Below are positions 1-6,357 of a stretch of 9,629 bases of DNA, one piece after another. Position 1 is the first letter of the stretch. Each line of letters begins with the position of its first letter. Both the position numbers and the translations under genes were made by a program. The DNA comes from an uncultured Oscillospiraceae bacterium (GTDB taxonomy: Bacteria; Bacillota; Clostridia; Oscillospirales; Acutalibacteraceae). The notes beneath the pieces were generated by a model that was given only the letters and a program-made list of their open reading frames with translations, searched no databases and had not been told where the DNA came from. The stretch is taken from contig CAJKJS010000036.1 in NCBI GenBank assembly GCA_905200265.1, positions 1 to 9,629 of the forward strand, in the 5' to 3' direction.

Positions 1-78
1 TGTTATTTATATTAGTGTACCTCATTTCGATTCAAAAAGCAATTAAAGGAAGAAAAAAATTCAGCATTTTGCCCATGT
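1..78. other. AT-rich intergenic stretch, no gene seen
   Basis: This AT-rich stretch lies beyond the terminator of the leftward sugar operon. I see no start codon with a ribosome binding site and no open frame of useful length on either strand. It may be the spacer to, or the tail of, a neighbour outside the window. Confidence 0.5.
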
Positions 79-109
79 AAAAACCCGCCAGGCATCCCGG
101 CGGGTTTTT
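79..109 (-). terminator. Intrinsic terminator of the kinase-deoC-AKR operon
   Basis: An 11-bp perfect stem pairs 79-89 (AAAAACCCGCC) with 99-109 (GGCGGGTTTTT) around a 9-nt loop. Read on the minus strand the GC-rich stem runs straight into a T tract, 19 nt after the reductase stop codon. The A and T flanks are symmetrical, so it could also stop transcription arriving from the left. Confidence 0.9.
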
Positions 110-127
110 ATCAGGTACCTTATACCA

Positions 128-964
128 TTAAAACGAAATGGTGTCGCTGTCGTTACCGGAACCGGCGCATCCGGTTACCCGGTCGATTTGTTCCAGCACG
201 GCAGGAGACAAGCAAAAATCCAGCTGCAAGTTTTCCCGAATGCGAGCGGGGTCCACACTTTTTACCAGCGGCACTACGCCCCGCTGCCGGGCGTACTGAG
301 TACACAACCGGGACAGGCTAATATTCTGTTCCCGGCTGATCGCCAGCAGTTCTTCACAGTGGAACACCTGGCCGTTTGCCAGCGTACTGTACCCCTGCAC
401 CACAATATGCTGCTCGGCACAGAACGAACGAATGTCCTCCTGTAAACAACTGGGGTGGAATTCAATTTGGTTGACAGCGGGCAAAATACGGGCATCTTCC
501 ATCAATTCGCGCAAATGATGTTCCTTAAAATTGCTTACGCCAATGGCCCGGATTCTTCCTTCCTGCACCAGATCTTCCATGGCGCGCCAGGAAGCCCGGT
601 TTTGTTCGATGTAATCGTCGTGGAACCGGAACGGACGGGGCCAGTGAATCAGATACAAATCCAGGTAATCCGTTTGTAAATCACGGCAGCTGTTTTCAAA
701 CGCCTGGCGGGTTTCCTTGTATCCACGCACACTGTTCCACAGTTTGCTCACCAGGAAAATGTCCTGGCGGGGCACTCCACTGCCGATCAACCCACGGCCC
801 ACTTCTTTTTCGTTACCATACACGGCGGCACAATCGATCAGCCGGTGACCGCTTTGCAGCGCCGCTTCTACGGCACGGGTGGTCACGTCGCTTTCCGGCG
901 CCTTCCAGGTGCCAAAGCCGATATCCGGCATCTCTACTCCATTATTCAGTTTGATTGTCTGCAT
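128..964 (-). CDS. Aldo/keto reductase (NADPH-dependent, AKR family)
   Basis: A 278-residue cytosolic oxidoreductase of the aldo/keto reductase superfamily, which reduces aldehydes or ketones with NAD(P)H in a TIM barrel. The four catalytic residues are all visible: D44 (in LIDCAAVYG), Y49, K74 (in LVSKLWN) and H107 (in LYLIHWP). The GVSNF motif is at 142-146 and the cofactor-binding segment VPLVKS at 231-236. The length is normal for the family. I chose the ATG at 964 because AGGAGG lies 6 nt upstream (971-976) and the family N-terminus (LNNGVEMPDIGFGTW) begins there; a longer reading to 1054 would overlap deoC and adds no family sequence. It is the last gene of the operon, 37 nt after deoC. 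The substrate is unknown: it may reduce a sugar feeding the pathway or the acetaldehyde released by DeoC. Confidence 0.9.
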   Translation of the reverse strand: MQTIKLNNGVEMPDIGFGTWKAPESDVTTRAVEAALQSGHRLIDCAAVYGNEKEVGRGLIGSGVPRQDIFLVSKLWNSVRGYKETRQAFENSCRDLQTDYLDLYLIHWPRPFRFHDDYIEQNRASWRAMEDLVQEGRIRAIGVSNFKEHHLRELMEDARILPAVNQIEFHPSCLQEDIRSFCAEQHIVVQGYSTLANGQVFHCEELLAISREQNISLSRLCTQYARQRGVVPLVKSVDPARIRENLQLDFCLSPAVLEQIDRVTGCAGSGNDSDTISF

Positions 965-1001
965 CAAAATCCTCCTTACCGGACGCATCCTGCGTCCACC
1001 T

Positions 1002-1703
1002 TTATGCCTGTTCCTCGTTTTCCCGGGCCAAAAGCGCCCGGTAGCCTTCCACAATTTCCACCCCGGCGCTGGTTCCCAGCCGGTCAGCGCCCGCTTTTAG
1101 AAACGCCAAAGCATCGTCCACGGTGCGAATGCCACCGGCGGCTTTCACCCGGATACCGTCACCCACACAGTGTTTCATCAGGCGCACGTCGTCTAAGGTA
1201 GCGCCTCCCGTACCAAACCCCGTGGAGGTTTTGACAAAATCGGGCCGCACCCGGCGAGCTACGGCACACAGTTTTTCTTTTTCTTCCTGGGTCAGGTAGC
1301 AGGTTTCAAAAATCACTTTACTCGTCACGCCATGGGCACGGCATACCGCTACCAGGCGGCGCATTTCCTCTTCCACATAGGCCCAGTTTCCGCTTTTGAC
1401 TTCCGTCAGGTTTACCACATAATCCACTTCCCCGGCGCCTTTGCGGATGGCATCTTCGGTTTCAAACACTTTGGTTTCCAGCGTGCACTGCCCCAGCGGG
1501 AAACTGATGGCAGCATCACACAACACCCCCGTACCTTGTAAAAGATCATGGCAAAACGGAATAGGGGCATTGTTAATCGCCACGGTTTTGAACCCGTAGG
1601 CCGCTGCTGTTTCGCAGTGCCGGCGCAGGTCTTCATAGGTCACATAGGGTTTGAGCAGCGTTTGGTCGATTTTGGCGGCCAGCTGTTCGACGGTCAGTTT
1701 CAT
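1002..1703 (-). CDS. deoC: Deoxyribose-phosphate aldolase
   Basis: A 233-residue class I aldolase that cleaves 2-deoxy-D-ribose 5-phosphate into acetaldehyde and glyceraldehyde 3-phosphate in the cytosol. Family signatures are complete: the proton-relay aspartate D94 in GEVDYVVN, the Schiff-base lysine K158 in VKTSTGFG, and the second active-site lysine K187 in VKAAGGIR. The length is that of the short bacterial DeoC group. The ATG at 1703 was chosen because the conserved N-terminus (KIDQTLLKP) follows directly. Its Shine-Dalgarno AGGAG (1716-1720) sits in the end of the kinase gene, whose stop is only 7 nt upstream, which suggests translational coupling. It normally serves nucleoside catabolism, but no nucleoside phosphorylase or phosphopentomutase is next to it here. 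The sugar kinase and LacI neighbours suggest it acts on a phosphorylated sugar taken up from outside. Confidence 0.95.
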   Translation of the reverse strand: MKLTVEQLAAKIDQTLLKPYVTYEDLRRHCETAAAYGFKTVAINNAPIPFCHDLLQGTGVLCDAAISFPLGQCTLETKVFETEDAIRKGAGEVDYVVNLTEVKSGNWAYVEEEMRRLVAVCRAHGVTSKVIFETCYLTQEEKEKLCAVARRVRPDFVKTSTGFGTGGATLDDVRLMKHCVGDGIRVKAAGGIRTVDDALAFLKAGADRLGTSAGVEIVEGYRALLARENEEQA

Positions 1704-1710
1704 AAGATGG

Positions 1711-3222
1711 TCACTCTCCTTTATGTGATGACATGGTTTCCAGTATGTCATAAACCGGGACAAGGGCCCGGTAACACTGTTCAAAAGCATCCCTCAGGCG
1801 GGCATACCGGGCCGTTCGGGCCGGGTCGGGCCATAAGGGGTCCCGCACTGTCAAAAAACGGTCGACTGCTTCAAAACCGGGCAGCACACCTGTGCCCACT
1901 CCGGCGGCTACCGCCGCGCCGATCCCCGTGGCTTCGTTGGCATCGAGCAGCGGGTACACCGGCAGCCCGGTAATATCAGCGAGCATGCCTGGCACCAGCG
2001 CTCCGTTGGCCAGGCCGCCGATCAGGCGCAGCCCCTGCAGCGGTGCCTGCCCGGTAAACACCGACAGAATCACGCCCAAGTTCATGAGGATTCCTTCCAG
2101 CCCGGCACGCACCAGATCTCCTTTGGTGTGTTCCATGGTCAGCCCCACAAAAGCGCCCCGGGCTTTGGGATTCCACCTGGGACTTCTTTCCCCCAACAGA
2201 TACGGCAGAAACAAAAGGCCCCCGGCGCCGATTTCGGAAGCTGACGCCGCTTCATCCATAAGCCGGTAGGCTTCCTCTTCCCCGCTATACAACAAACGTT
2301 GTAAAAAAGCATACGACTGCCCGGCCGCCTGCATGGTGCCGTTGGGGGTAACATACCCAGGCACCATATGAGCCCAGTTATACGTACGCCTTTGCGGGTC
2401 GTACACCGGTTTTCGGGCCGTATAGGCCACCCAGGCCGACGATCCCAGACAGGCATATGCCTGATTTTCCGCCACAGATCCGGCGCCCACGGCGGCACAA
2501 ACCCCGTCGCCGGCCCCAATCACCACCGGCGTACCCGCCGGCAGCCCGCACGCAGTGCTTAAAAAATCCGGTACCGTTCCGGCGATATCCGTGGAAGCAT
2601 GCAGGTCCGGCAAGATGTTTTCGGGCATATCCGCTGCTTCCAGAATGGCGTGGGACCACACTCTTTTTTCCAAATCCAGGCAGTTGGTTCCGGAGGCATC
2701 GGAATAATCCGTGACCCAGGCCCCCGTCAGCCGGTGAATGATGTAGTCCTTAGGTTGCAGCATTTTATAGGTTTGCGAAAAAACATCCGGTTCCCGGTCG
2801 CGTATCCACATCCATTTCTCCAGGCTGTAGGAAGCGCTGATCCGATGACCGGTGATGCGGTAAAACTCGTCGTCCGAAAACCGGTCCCGCAAAGCTTTTT
2901 CCTGCTCGCGGCTGCGCCGGTCCGCCCAGATAATAGCCGGACGCAAAGCCCGGCCCTGCCGGTCCACCGGCACACATCCCATCATTTGCCCGCTGAACGA
3001 TACGCCCGCCACCCGGCTTTTGTCTTCTCCCTCCAGCAGCCGATGGTTGGCTTCACACACAGCGCGCCACCAATCGTCCGGATTTTGTTCAGCCCGATCC
3101 CCTGCAAAGAAACGGGGGGCATAGGGCACTGTGACACTGCGTACCAGAGTGCCCCCGGCGGTAAACAGTGACGCCTTATTGCCCGATGTACCTAGGTCGT
3201 GAGCCACAAGATATGGTTGCAT
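1711..3222 (-). CDS. FGGY-family carbohydrate kinase (xylulokinase-like)
   Basis: A 503-residue ATP-dependent sugar kinase with the two actin-like domains of the FGGY family. The phosphate-1 motif DLGTSG is at 9-14, EQNPDDWW at 45-52, the xylulokinase-type strand SGQMMG at 77-82, the likely catalytic base D239 in GAGDG, LGERSP at 343-348, the nucleotide loop IGGLANG at 401-407 and EATGIGAA at 430-437. The length is standard. The start at 3222 is set by AGGAGG 6 nt upstream (3229-3234). It heads the operon kinase-deoC-AKR. The family contains xylulose, ribulose, fuculose, glycerol and autoinducer-2 kinases, and the substrate cannot be read from the motifs. The second Met replacing the His of the common xylulokinase QMHG motif argues against a plain xylulokinase. 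Control is likely by the dyad at 3265-3278. Confidence 0.88.
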   Translation of the reverse strand: MQPYLVAHDLGTSGNKASLFTAGGTLVRSVTVPYAPRFFAGDRAEQNPDDWWRAVCEANHRLLEGEDKSRVAGVSFSGQMMGCVPVDRQGRALRPAIIWADRRSREQEKALRDRFSDDEFYRITGHRISASYSLEKWMWIRDREPDVFSQTYKMLQPKDYIIHRLTGAWVTDYSDASGTNCLDLEKRVWSHAILEAADMPENILPDLHASTDIAGTVPDFLSTACGLPAGTPVVIGAGDGVCAAVGAGSVAENQAYACLGSSAWVAYTARKPVYDPQRRTYNWAHMVPGYVTPNGTMQAAGQSYAFLQRLLYSGEEEAYRLMDEAASASEIGAGGLLFLPYLLGERSPRWNPKARGAFVGLTMEHTKGDLVRAGLEGILMNLGVILSVFTGQAPLQGLRLIGGLANGALVPGMLADITGLPVYPLLDANEATGIGAAVAAGVGTGVLPGFEAVDRFLTVRDPLWPDPARTARYARLRDAFEQCYRALVPVYDILETMSSHKGE

Positions 3223-3262
3223 GCGATTCCTCCTCCCAGCCCGGACCATGCCGGGCCTGGTA

Positions 3263-3291
3263 TATGTAAGCGGTTACACATCCGCTCTCAA
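3263..3291 (-). promoter_or_regulatory. Possible promoter of the kinase-deoC-AKR operon
   Basis: On the minus strand TTGAGA (3286-3291, five of six matches to TTGACA) is followed after 17 nt by TACATA (3263-3268), a weak -10. The 14-bp dyad at 3265-3278 occupies the spacer and -10, the usual place for a repressor site. A promoter is required here because the LacI gene ends in its own terminator immediately upstream. The exact -10 is uncertain. Confidence 0.45.
3265..3278. promoter_or_regulatory. LacI/CcpA-type operator before the sugar operon
   Basis: TGTAAGCGGTTACA is a 14-bp dyad with perfect five-base arms (TGTAA/TTACA) and the central CG typical of LacI-family operators. It also fits the cre consensus TGWAANCGNTNWCA at every position. 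It lies 42 nt upstream of the kinase start, within the putative promoter. A related dyad with the same AACCGCTT core lies in the leader of the neighbouring LacI gene, which favours the local repressor; binding by CcpA as well is possible. Confidence 0.75.
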
Positions 3292-3320
3292 AAAAGCGGG
3301 TTATGACCCGCTTCTTTTTT
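3290..3320 (-). terminator. Intrinsic terminator of the lacI-type gene, overlapping its stop codon
   Basis: Read leftward, AAGCGGG (complement of 3307-3313) pairs with CCCGCTT (complement of 3294-3300) around a 6-nt loop, and a T tract follows. The TAA stop codon (3301-3303) lies in the loop. A run of A and T on each side makes the structure symmetrical. It separates the repressor transcript from the kinase operon. Confidence 0.85.
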
Positions 3321-4320
3321 CACTCCCCCGCAACAGCAGCTGCCCGGACACTAGACTGATCTGCCGGGGCGCTTCGGGCTGTTCCATGCGGCGGCGCAGC
3401 ATTTGCACGGCCAACCGCCCCATACCCACAGTATCCCGCCCGACGCAACTGAACCCATATTGCAGGTATTCCAGTTCCGGAATGCGGTCAATGCCAATCA
3501 GTGCCAGATCGCGCCCAATATGCAGCCCCCGTTCCCCAATGGCCTTGAGAAACCCCAGCGTCAACAGGTTGTTGCAAGTGAGGACGGCTTGAGGCCTTGA
3601 GGGGGCATCCAGCATGGCACACGCGGCCCGCCAGCCGCCTTCTACGGTAAAATCCCCCTGGTAGACATCCCTTTCCTGCACCGGATAGCCGCCGTCCTTC
3701 GCGGCCTGGCAGAATCCGTCGTACCGGTCCCGGGCAATTTGCAGCCGTAAATCCCCCGTGATAATGCCCAGCCGCCGGTTTCCCGCCTGCAACAGGGCTT
3801 CCCCCGCACAGTAACCGCTTTGGTAATTTTCAAAAAAAACACCGTCCCATCGGGACGAAGGAAAACTTCGATCCATCAACACGGTGGGAACATGCAGTTT
3901 TTCGATCTGTTCCCCCAACCGCCGGCCATAAGCCGGGTCAGCATCCCGGGCCGGTGTAATCAAAAGTCCGCGTACCCGGTGCTGCGCCAGCAGCGTTAAG
4001 GCCCGCGCTTCCTTTTCGGGGTCATTATCGGTATCAAAATACAAAAGCGTTAAATCCGCCCGGCCGGTTTCTTCGGCAATCCCATGGAGCAGTTCGCCAA
4101 AAAAAGCATTGCCCATTTCCGGTATGACCACCCCAATGGTACTGGTGGCCTGCCGCGATAAGTTCACCGCCGAGGCCGATGGGGTATACCCCGTTTGCCG
4201 GATCACGGCTTCGACCCGAGCACGGGTCTTTTCCCCCACATACCCACTGTGGTTAATAACCCGGGAAACCGTTGCTTTGGATACCCCGGCTTTTCTGGCC
4301 ACTTCTTCAATGGTGATCAT
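3301..4320 (-). CDS. LacI-family transcriptional repressor
   Basis: A 339-residue regulator with an N-terminal helix-turn-helix (about residues 2-26; ARKAGVSKATVSRVIN), a hinge at about 50-60 (AVNLSRQAT), and a periplasmic-binding-protein-like effector domain beginning at TIGVVIPEMGN (61-71) and running to the end. The length is typical. Proteins of this family bind a 14-16 bp operator as dimers and release it when they bind a sugar or sugar phosphate. The ATG at 4320 has AAAGGGGG 8 nt upstream (4329-4336). It is transcribed from its own promoter (4371-4399), and a dyad in its leader suggests it represses itself. It most likely controls the downstream kinase, deoC and reductase genes; the effector is unknown. 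Confidence 0.93.
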   Translation of the reverse strand: MITIEEVARKAGVSKATVSRVINHSGYVGEKTRARVEAVIRQTGYTPSASAVNLSRQATSTIGVVIPEMGNAFFGELLHGIAEETGRADLTLLYFDTDNDPEKEARALTLLAQHRVRGLLITPARDADPAYGRRLGEQIEKLHVPTVLMDRSFPSSRWDGVFFENYQSGYCAGEALLQAGNRRLGIITGDLRLQIARDRYDGFCQAAKDGGYPVQERDVYQGDFTVEGGWRAACAMLDAPSRPQAVLTCNNLLTLGFLKAIGERGLHIGRDLALIGIDRIPELEYLQYGFSCVGRDTVGMGRLAVQMLRRRMEQPEAPRQISLVSGQLLLRGSEKRSGS

Positions 4321-4342
4321 ACCAAAGGCCCCCTTTCCTATG

Positions 4343-4356
4343 TGGAACCGCTTCCC
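4343..4356. promoter_or_regulatory. Second LacI-type operator, in the repressor leader
   Basis: TGGAACCGCTTCCC shares 11 of 14 positions, including the core AACCGCTT, with the minus-strand reading of the operator at 3265-3278 (TGTAACCGCTTACA). Its own arms are GGAA/TTCC. It lies between the predicted start of transcription and the ATG of the LacI gene, a natural roadblock position for autoregulation. Confidence 0.6.
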
Positions 4357-4370
4357 TATTTTTCATTTTG

Positions 4371-4399
4371 AGCATATCACGTTTGTCTTCTTGTGTCAA
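4371..4399 (-). promoter_or_regulatory. Sigma-A promoter of the lacI-type gene
   Basis: On the minus strand TTGACA (4394-4399) is followed by a 17-nt spacer and TATGCT (4371-4376). The -35 is perfect and the -10 matches four of six positions. Transcription would begin near 4364, giving a leader of about 44 nt that contains the dyad at 4343-4356. Confidence 0.75.
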
Positions 4400-4416
4400 C
4401 CCTTGTTTTTCTCCCC

Positions 4417-4445
4417 TTGACAAAGTGCCGCTCAGCCTTTACAAT
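4417..4445 (+). promoter_or_regulatory. Sigma-A promoter of the tetR-type gene
   Basis: TTGACA (4417-4422), a 17-nt spacer and TACAAT (4440-4445) make a near-consensus promoter. Transcription should start close to 4452, so the TetR start must lie downstream of that point. It is back to back with the LacI promoter, with 17 nt between the two -35 boxes. Confidence 0.85.
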
Positions 4446-4455
4446 GGCACCATTG
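4442..4455. promoter_or_regulatory. Palindrome over the tetR promoter -10, possible autoregulatory operator
   Basis: CAATGG-CA-CCATTG is a perfect inverted repeat with six-base arms. It covers the end of the -10 box and the expected transcription start, where a bound repressor would block initiation. TetR-family proteins commonly repress themselves from such a site. It differs from the palindrome at 5084-5104, so it is not certain that both bind the same protein. Confidence 0.5.
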
Positions 4456-4469
4456 CGGGAGGTGAGCGT

Positions 4470-5033
4470 GTGCAACCAAAAGCGACATCTCGCCCGGCCA
4501 TTCTGGCCGCTGCCCGGGACCTGGTCCGCCGGCAGGGGTGGGACACCCTGAATATTCGTTCCCTGGCCGCAGCTTGTGGCGTTTCAGTGGGAACGCTTTA
4601 CCACTATTTTGATTCCAAAGCCGAACTGATGGCTGCTACGGTAGAAAGCGTGTGGCAGGAAATCTTCTGCCCCGGGAACGATACTTGTTTTGCCGATACG
4701 AAGGCCTGTATTGTGTGGCTATTCCAGCGCCTATCATCCGGCCGGCAGCAATATCCCGGTTTCTTTACCATGCATCTATCCCGGCTTCCCTCATCCGAAG
4801 GGGCCGGACAGCCGCACCGGGACCGGGTGTGGCAGCACATGACCGGCCAGTTAACGGAAGTAATCCGCCAGGACCCCCATGTACGCCCCGGGGCTTTTTC
4901 CGATGCATTTCCCCCCGAAGCGTTTGCCCGGCTGTTGTTTTCGTTCCTGCTGGCGGCGCTGATTGAAGGGCAGGATGACCCTTCTGCGATTCTGACAGTC
5001 ACGCAGCGCACCCTGTACGACACCGGTTCATAA
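4470..5033 (+). CDS. TetR-family transcriptional regulator
   Basis: A 187-residue regulator with an N-terminal TetR helix-turn-helix (about residues 7-54): SRPAILAAARDLVRRQGWD, then IRSLAAACGVSVGTLYHYFDSK, which is the family signature. The C-terminal part is all-helical and not recognisable beyond the family, as usual for the ligand-binding region. The start is the GTG at 4470: GGGAGGTGA (4457-4465) sits just upstream, and the promoter at 4417-4445 rules out the longer ATG reading from 4368. It ends in its own terminator, and the two membrane-protein genes that follow, with a palindrome in front, are the likely target. Repressors of this family usually respond to a small hydrophobic molecule; none can be named here. 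Confidence 0.9.
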   Translation: MQPKATSRPAILAAARDLVRRQGWDTLNIRSLAAACGVSVGTLYHYFDSKAELMAATVESVWQEIFCPGNDTCFADTKACIVWLFQRLSSGRQQYPGFFTMHLSRLPSSEGAGQPHRDRVWQHMTGQLTEVIRQDPHVRPGAFSDAFPPEAFARLLFSFLLAALIEGQDDPSAILTVTQRTLYDTGS

Positions 5034-5051
5034 ATTATAAAGAAGAAAAAC

Positions 5052-5077
5052 GCCTGCCAGGCGGCAGGCCCTTTTTT
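5052..5077 (+). terminator. Intrinsic terminator after the tetR-type gene
   Basis: A 7-bp stem pairs GCCTGCC (5052-5058) with GGCAGGC (5063-5069) around a 4-nt loop, followed by CC and six T residues (5072-5077). It ends the TetR transcript, so the membrane-protein genes need a separate promoter. Confidence 0.88.
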
Positions 5078-5083
5078 CACCGT

Positions 5084-5104
5084 AAAGTGAACAATGTTCA
5101 TTTT
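5084..5104. promoter_or_regulatory. Palindromic operator before the membrane-protein pair
   Basis: The core TGAACA-A-TGTTCA (5088-5100) is a perfect dyad with a single central base. Three more matching pairs after one mismatch extend it to 21 bp with 9 of 10 positions per arm paired. Its size and form are typical of TetR-family operators and it lies 20 nt before the TTG start at 5125. A weak promoter, TTCACC (5076-5081) with CATTTT (5099-5104) at 17 nt, would have the dyad in its spacer, but I am not confident of that promoter. Confidence 0.6.
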
Positions 5105-5124
5105 CATGAAAGGACGGGATTTTA

Positions 5125-5562
5125 TTGTCCATTTTTAAAGTCAAAACTCATACACTCTTACTGCTGGCATGCCTTGTCTGGCTGGCGGCCGGGGGCAACA
5201 TTCTGCGGCTGGGAGTGCTGAGCTACCCGCCGTTTGTCAACGTGTGGAACGTGCTGTTGTCGATTCTTGTCTTTACGATATTCGGGCGGTTTATCTTTGG
5301 CCCGCTGGTGAAAAAGCACCGGACTCGCATTGCCGGGTACGATGAACAAAAGCAGTACTTCTTCCGCTTTTTTGACGGAAAATCCTTCCTCATTATGGCC
5401 TTTATGATGGGCGGGGGCATCTGGCTGCGGGCGTCGGGGTTGGCGCCGGATGTGTTTATTGCCGTATTTTATTCCGGGCTGGGGGCGGCGCTGATGCTGG
5501 CCGGCGTACTGTTTGGGGTACACTTTGTAAAAACCTGTGCGGCGAAGCGGCGGGCCGGATAA
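5125..5562 (+). CDS. Uncharacterised four-helix membrane protein
   Basis: A 145-residue integral membrane protein that I do not recognise. By eye there are four hydrophobic segments at about 10-31, 38-61, 87-104 and 108-134. The loop between the second and third is strongly charged (KKHRTRIAGYDEQKQ, 63-77), and the tail is basic (KTCAAKRRAG). There is no cleavable signal peptide or catalytic motif. The start is a TTG with AAAGGA (5109-5114) 10 nt upstream; the ATG at 5106 is out of frame. It is the first gene of a probable two-gene unit with the 7-helix protein 39 nt downstream, and a palindrome of TetR type precedes it. A role with that partner in the membrane is inferred only from position. 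Confidence 0.78.
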   Translation: MSIFKVKTHTLLLLACLVWLAAGGNILRLGVLSYPPFVNVWNVLLSILVFTIFGRFIFGPLVKKHRTRIAGYDEQKQYFFRFFDGKSFLIMAFMMGGGIWLRASGLAPDVFIAVFYSGLGAALMLAGVLFGVHFVKTCAAKRRAG

Positions 5563-5601
5563 TTTTTCCCAAATCAATTCATCCAAAAGGAGACAAAACT
5601 C

Positions 5602-6267
5602 ATGCAGGCAATTGTTGAAACCGTATTTGACATTCTTTATCTCACCACGGTGATCACCCTGGGCATCCAGATGATTCGCCGCGGTCGGGAGACGTTCCGG
5701 CTGTTCGGAATCATGGCCGTGGTTCTGGGGGCCGGGGATGCATTCCATCTGGTGCCCCGGGCTCTGGCGCTGTGCACCACTGGGCTGGACCATTATACGG
5801 TGGCCCTGGGGCTGGGCAAAGCCATTACGTCCCTGACCATGACGGTCTTTTATGTACTGCTGTACCACGTGTGGCGCAAACGGTACGAGGTAACCGACCG
5901 GCACGGGCTGACCGCCGCGGTATACCTGCTGGCGGCCGTGCGAATTGGGCTGTGCCTGATGCCCCAAAATGACTGGCTTAGCGCTCAACCTCCCCTTTCC
6001 TGGGGGATTTGGCGGAACATTCCCTTTGCCCTGCTGGGGCTGCTGATTCTTTTGCTGTTTTATCACAGCGCCCGGCAGCATCAGGACCGTGCATTCCGGT
6101 TTATGTGGCTGACCATCGTGCTGAGCTTTGGTTTTTACCTGCCGGTGGTGCTGTTTGCCGATACCGTACCGCTGATTGGCATGCTGATGATTCCCAAAAC
6201 CTGTGCGTATGTGTGGACCGTACTGATTGGGTATCGGGCCATGAAGAAGGAACAAACCACCCGGTAA
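5602..6267 (+). CDS. Uncharacterised seven-helix membrane protein
   Basis: A 221-residue protein with about seven hydrophobic segments (near residues 4-24, 33-52, 67-90, 103-120, 138-155, 166-186 and 190-211). I cannot assign it to a named family. Segment two ends in GDAFHLVPR (45-53), which places Asp, His and Arg at the membrane boundary. Other polar or charged residues close to membrane segments are H89, R139 in WRNIPF, and K199 in PKTCAYVW. The pattern suggests a functional core rather than a simple anchor. The ATG has AAAAGGAGA (5585-5593) upstream. It follows the four-helix gene by 39 nt and is probably cotranscribed and controlled by the TetR-family protein. Transport, lipid modification or sensing are all possible, and none is shown. 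Confidence 0.82.
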   Translation: MQAIVETVFDILYLTTVITLGIQMIRRGRETFRLFGIMAVVLGAGDAFHLVPRALALCTTGLDHYTVALGLGKAITSLTMTVFYVLLYHVWRKRYEVTDRHGLTAAVYLLAAVRIGLCLMPQNDWLSAQPPLSWGIWRNIPFALLGLLILLLFYHSARQHQDRAFRFMWLTIVLSFGFYLPVVLFADTVPLIGMLMIPKTCAYVWTVLIGYRAMKKEQTTR

Positions 6268-6328
6268 AATCCCGAAAAGCGGCTTTCTTTCGCCCTGTTT
6301 ACCGTGTAATACCCCATAGGTCCGGCGC

Positions 6329-6357
6329 TTGTTCCCCCGCATAAAATGTGCTATACT
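6329..6357 (+). promoter_or_regulatory. Extended -10 promoter before the 64-residue membrane protein
   Basis: TATACT (6352-6357) is preceded by TGC, which gives the extended TGN -10 element, and by TTGTTC (6329-6334) at a 17-nt spacing. The -35 matches only TTG. Transcription would start near 6364 and give a leader of about 65 nt. Confidence 0.65.

Noticed and set aside
965..1054. A longer N-terminus for the aldo/keto reductase, starting at 1054
   Set aside because: It would overlap deoC, and the ATG at 964 has a perfect AGGAGG 6 nt upstream with the family N-terminus directly after it.
4368..4469. An upstream ATG that would lengthen the TetR protein by 34 residues
   Set aside because: It lies before the near-consensus promoter at 4417-4445, the extra residues do not resemble the family, and the GTG at 4470 has a strong ribosome binding site at the right distance.
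4604..5107. A minus-strand open frame opposite the TetR gene
   Set aside because: It shows no protein-like pattern, runs through the TetR terminator and is antisense to a clear TetR-family protein.
6262..6304. Inverted repeat CGGTAAA / TTTACCG after the seven-helix gene as a terminator
   Set aside because: The loop is about 29 nt, the inner stem is weak and no T tract follows.
5158..6342. A 394-codon open frame on the minus strand across the two membrane-protein genes
   Set aside because: Its translation is rich in Gln, Pro, His and Arg with no domain, and it is the antisense shadow of two plus-strand genes that have membrane segments and ribosome binding sites.
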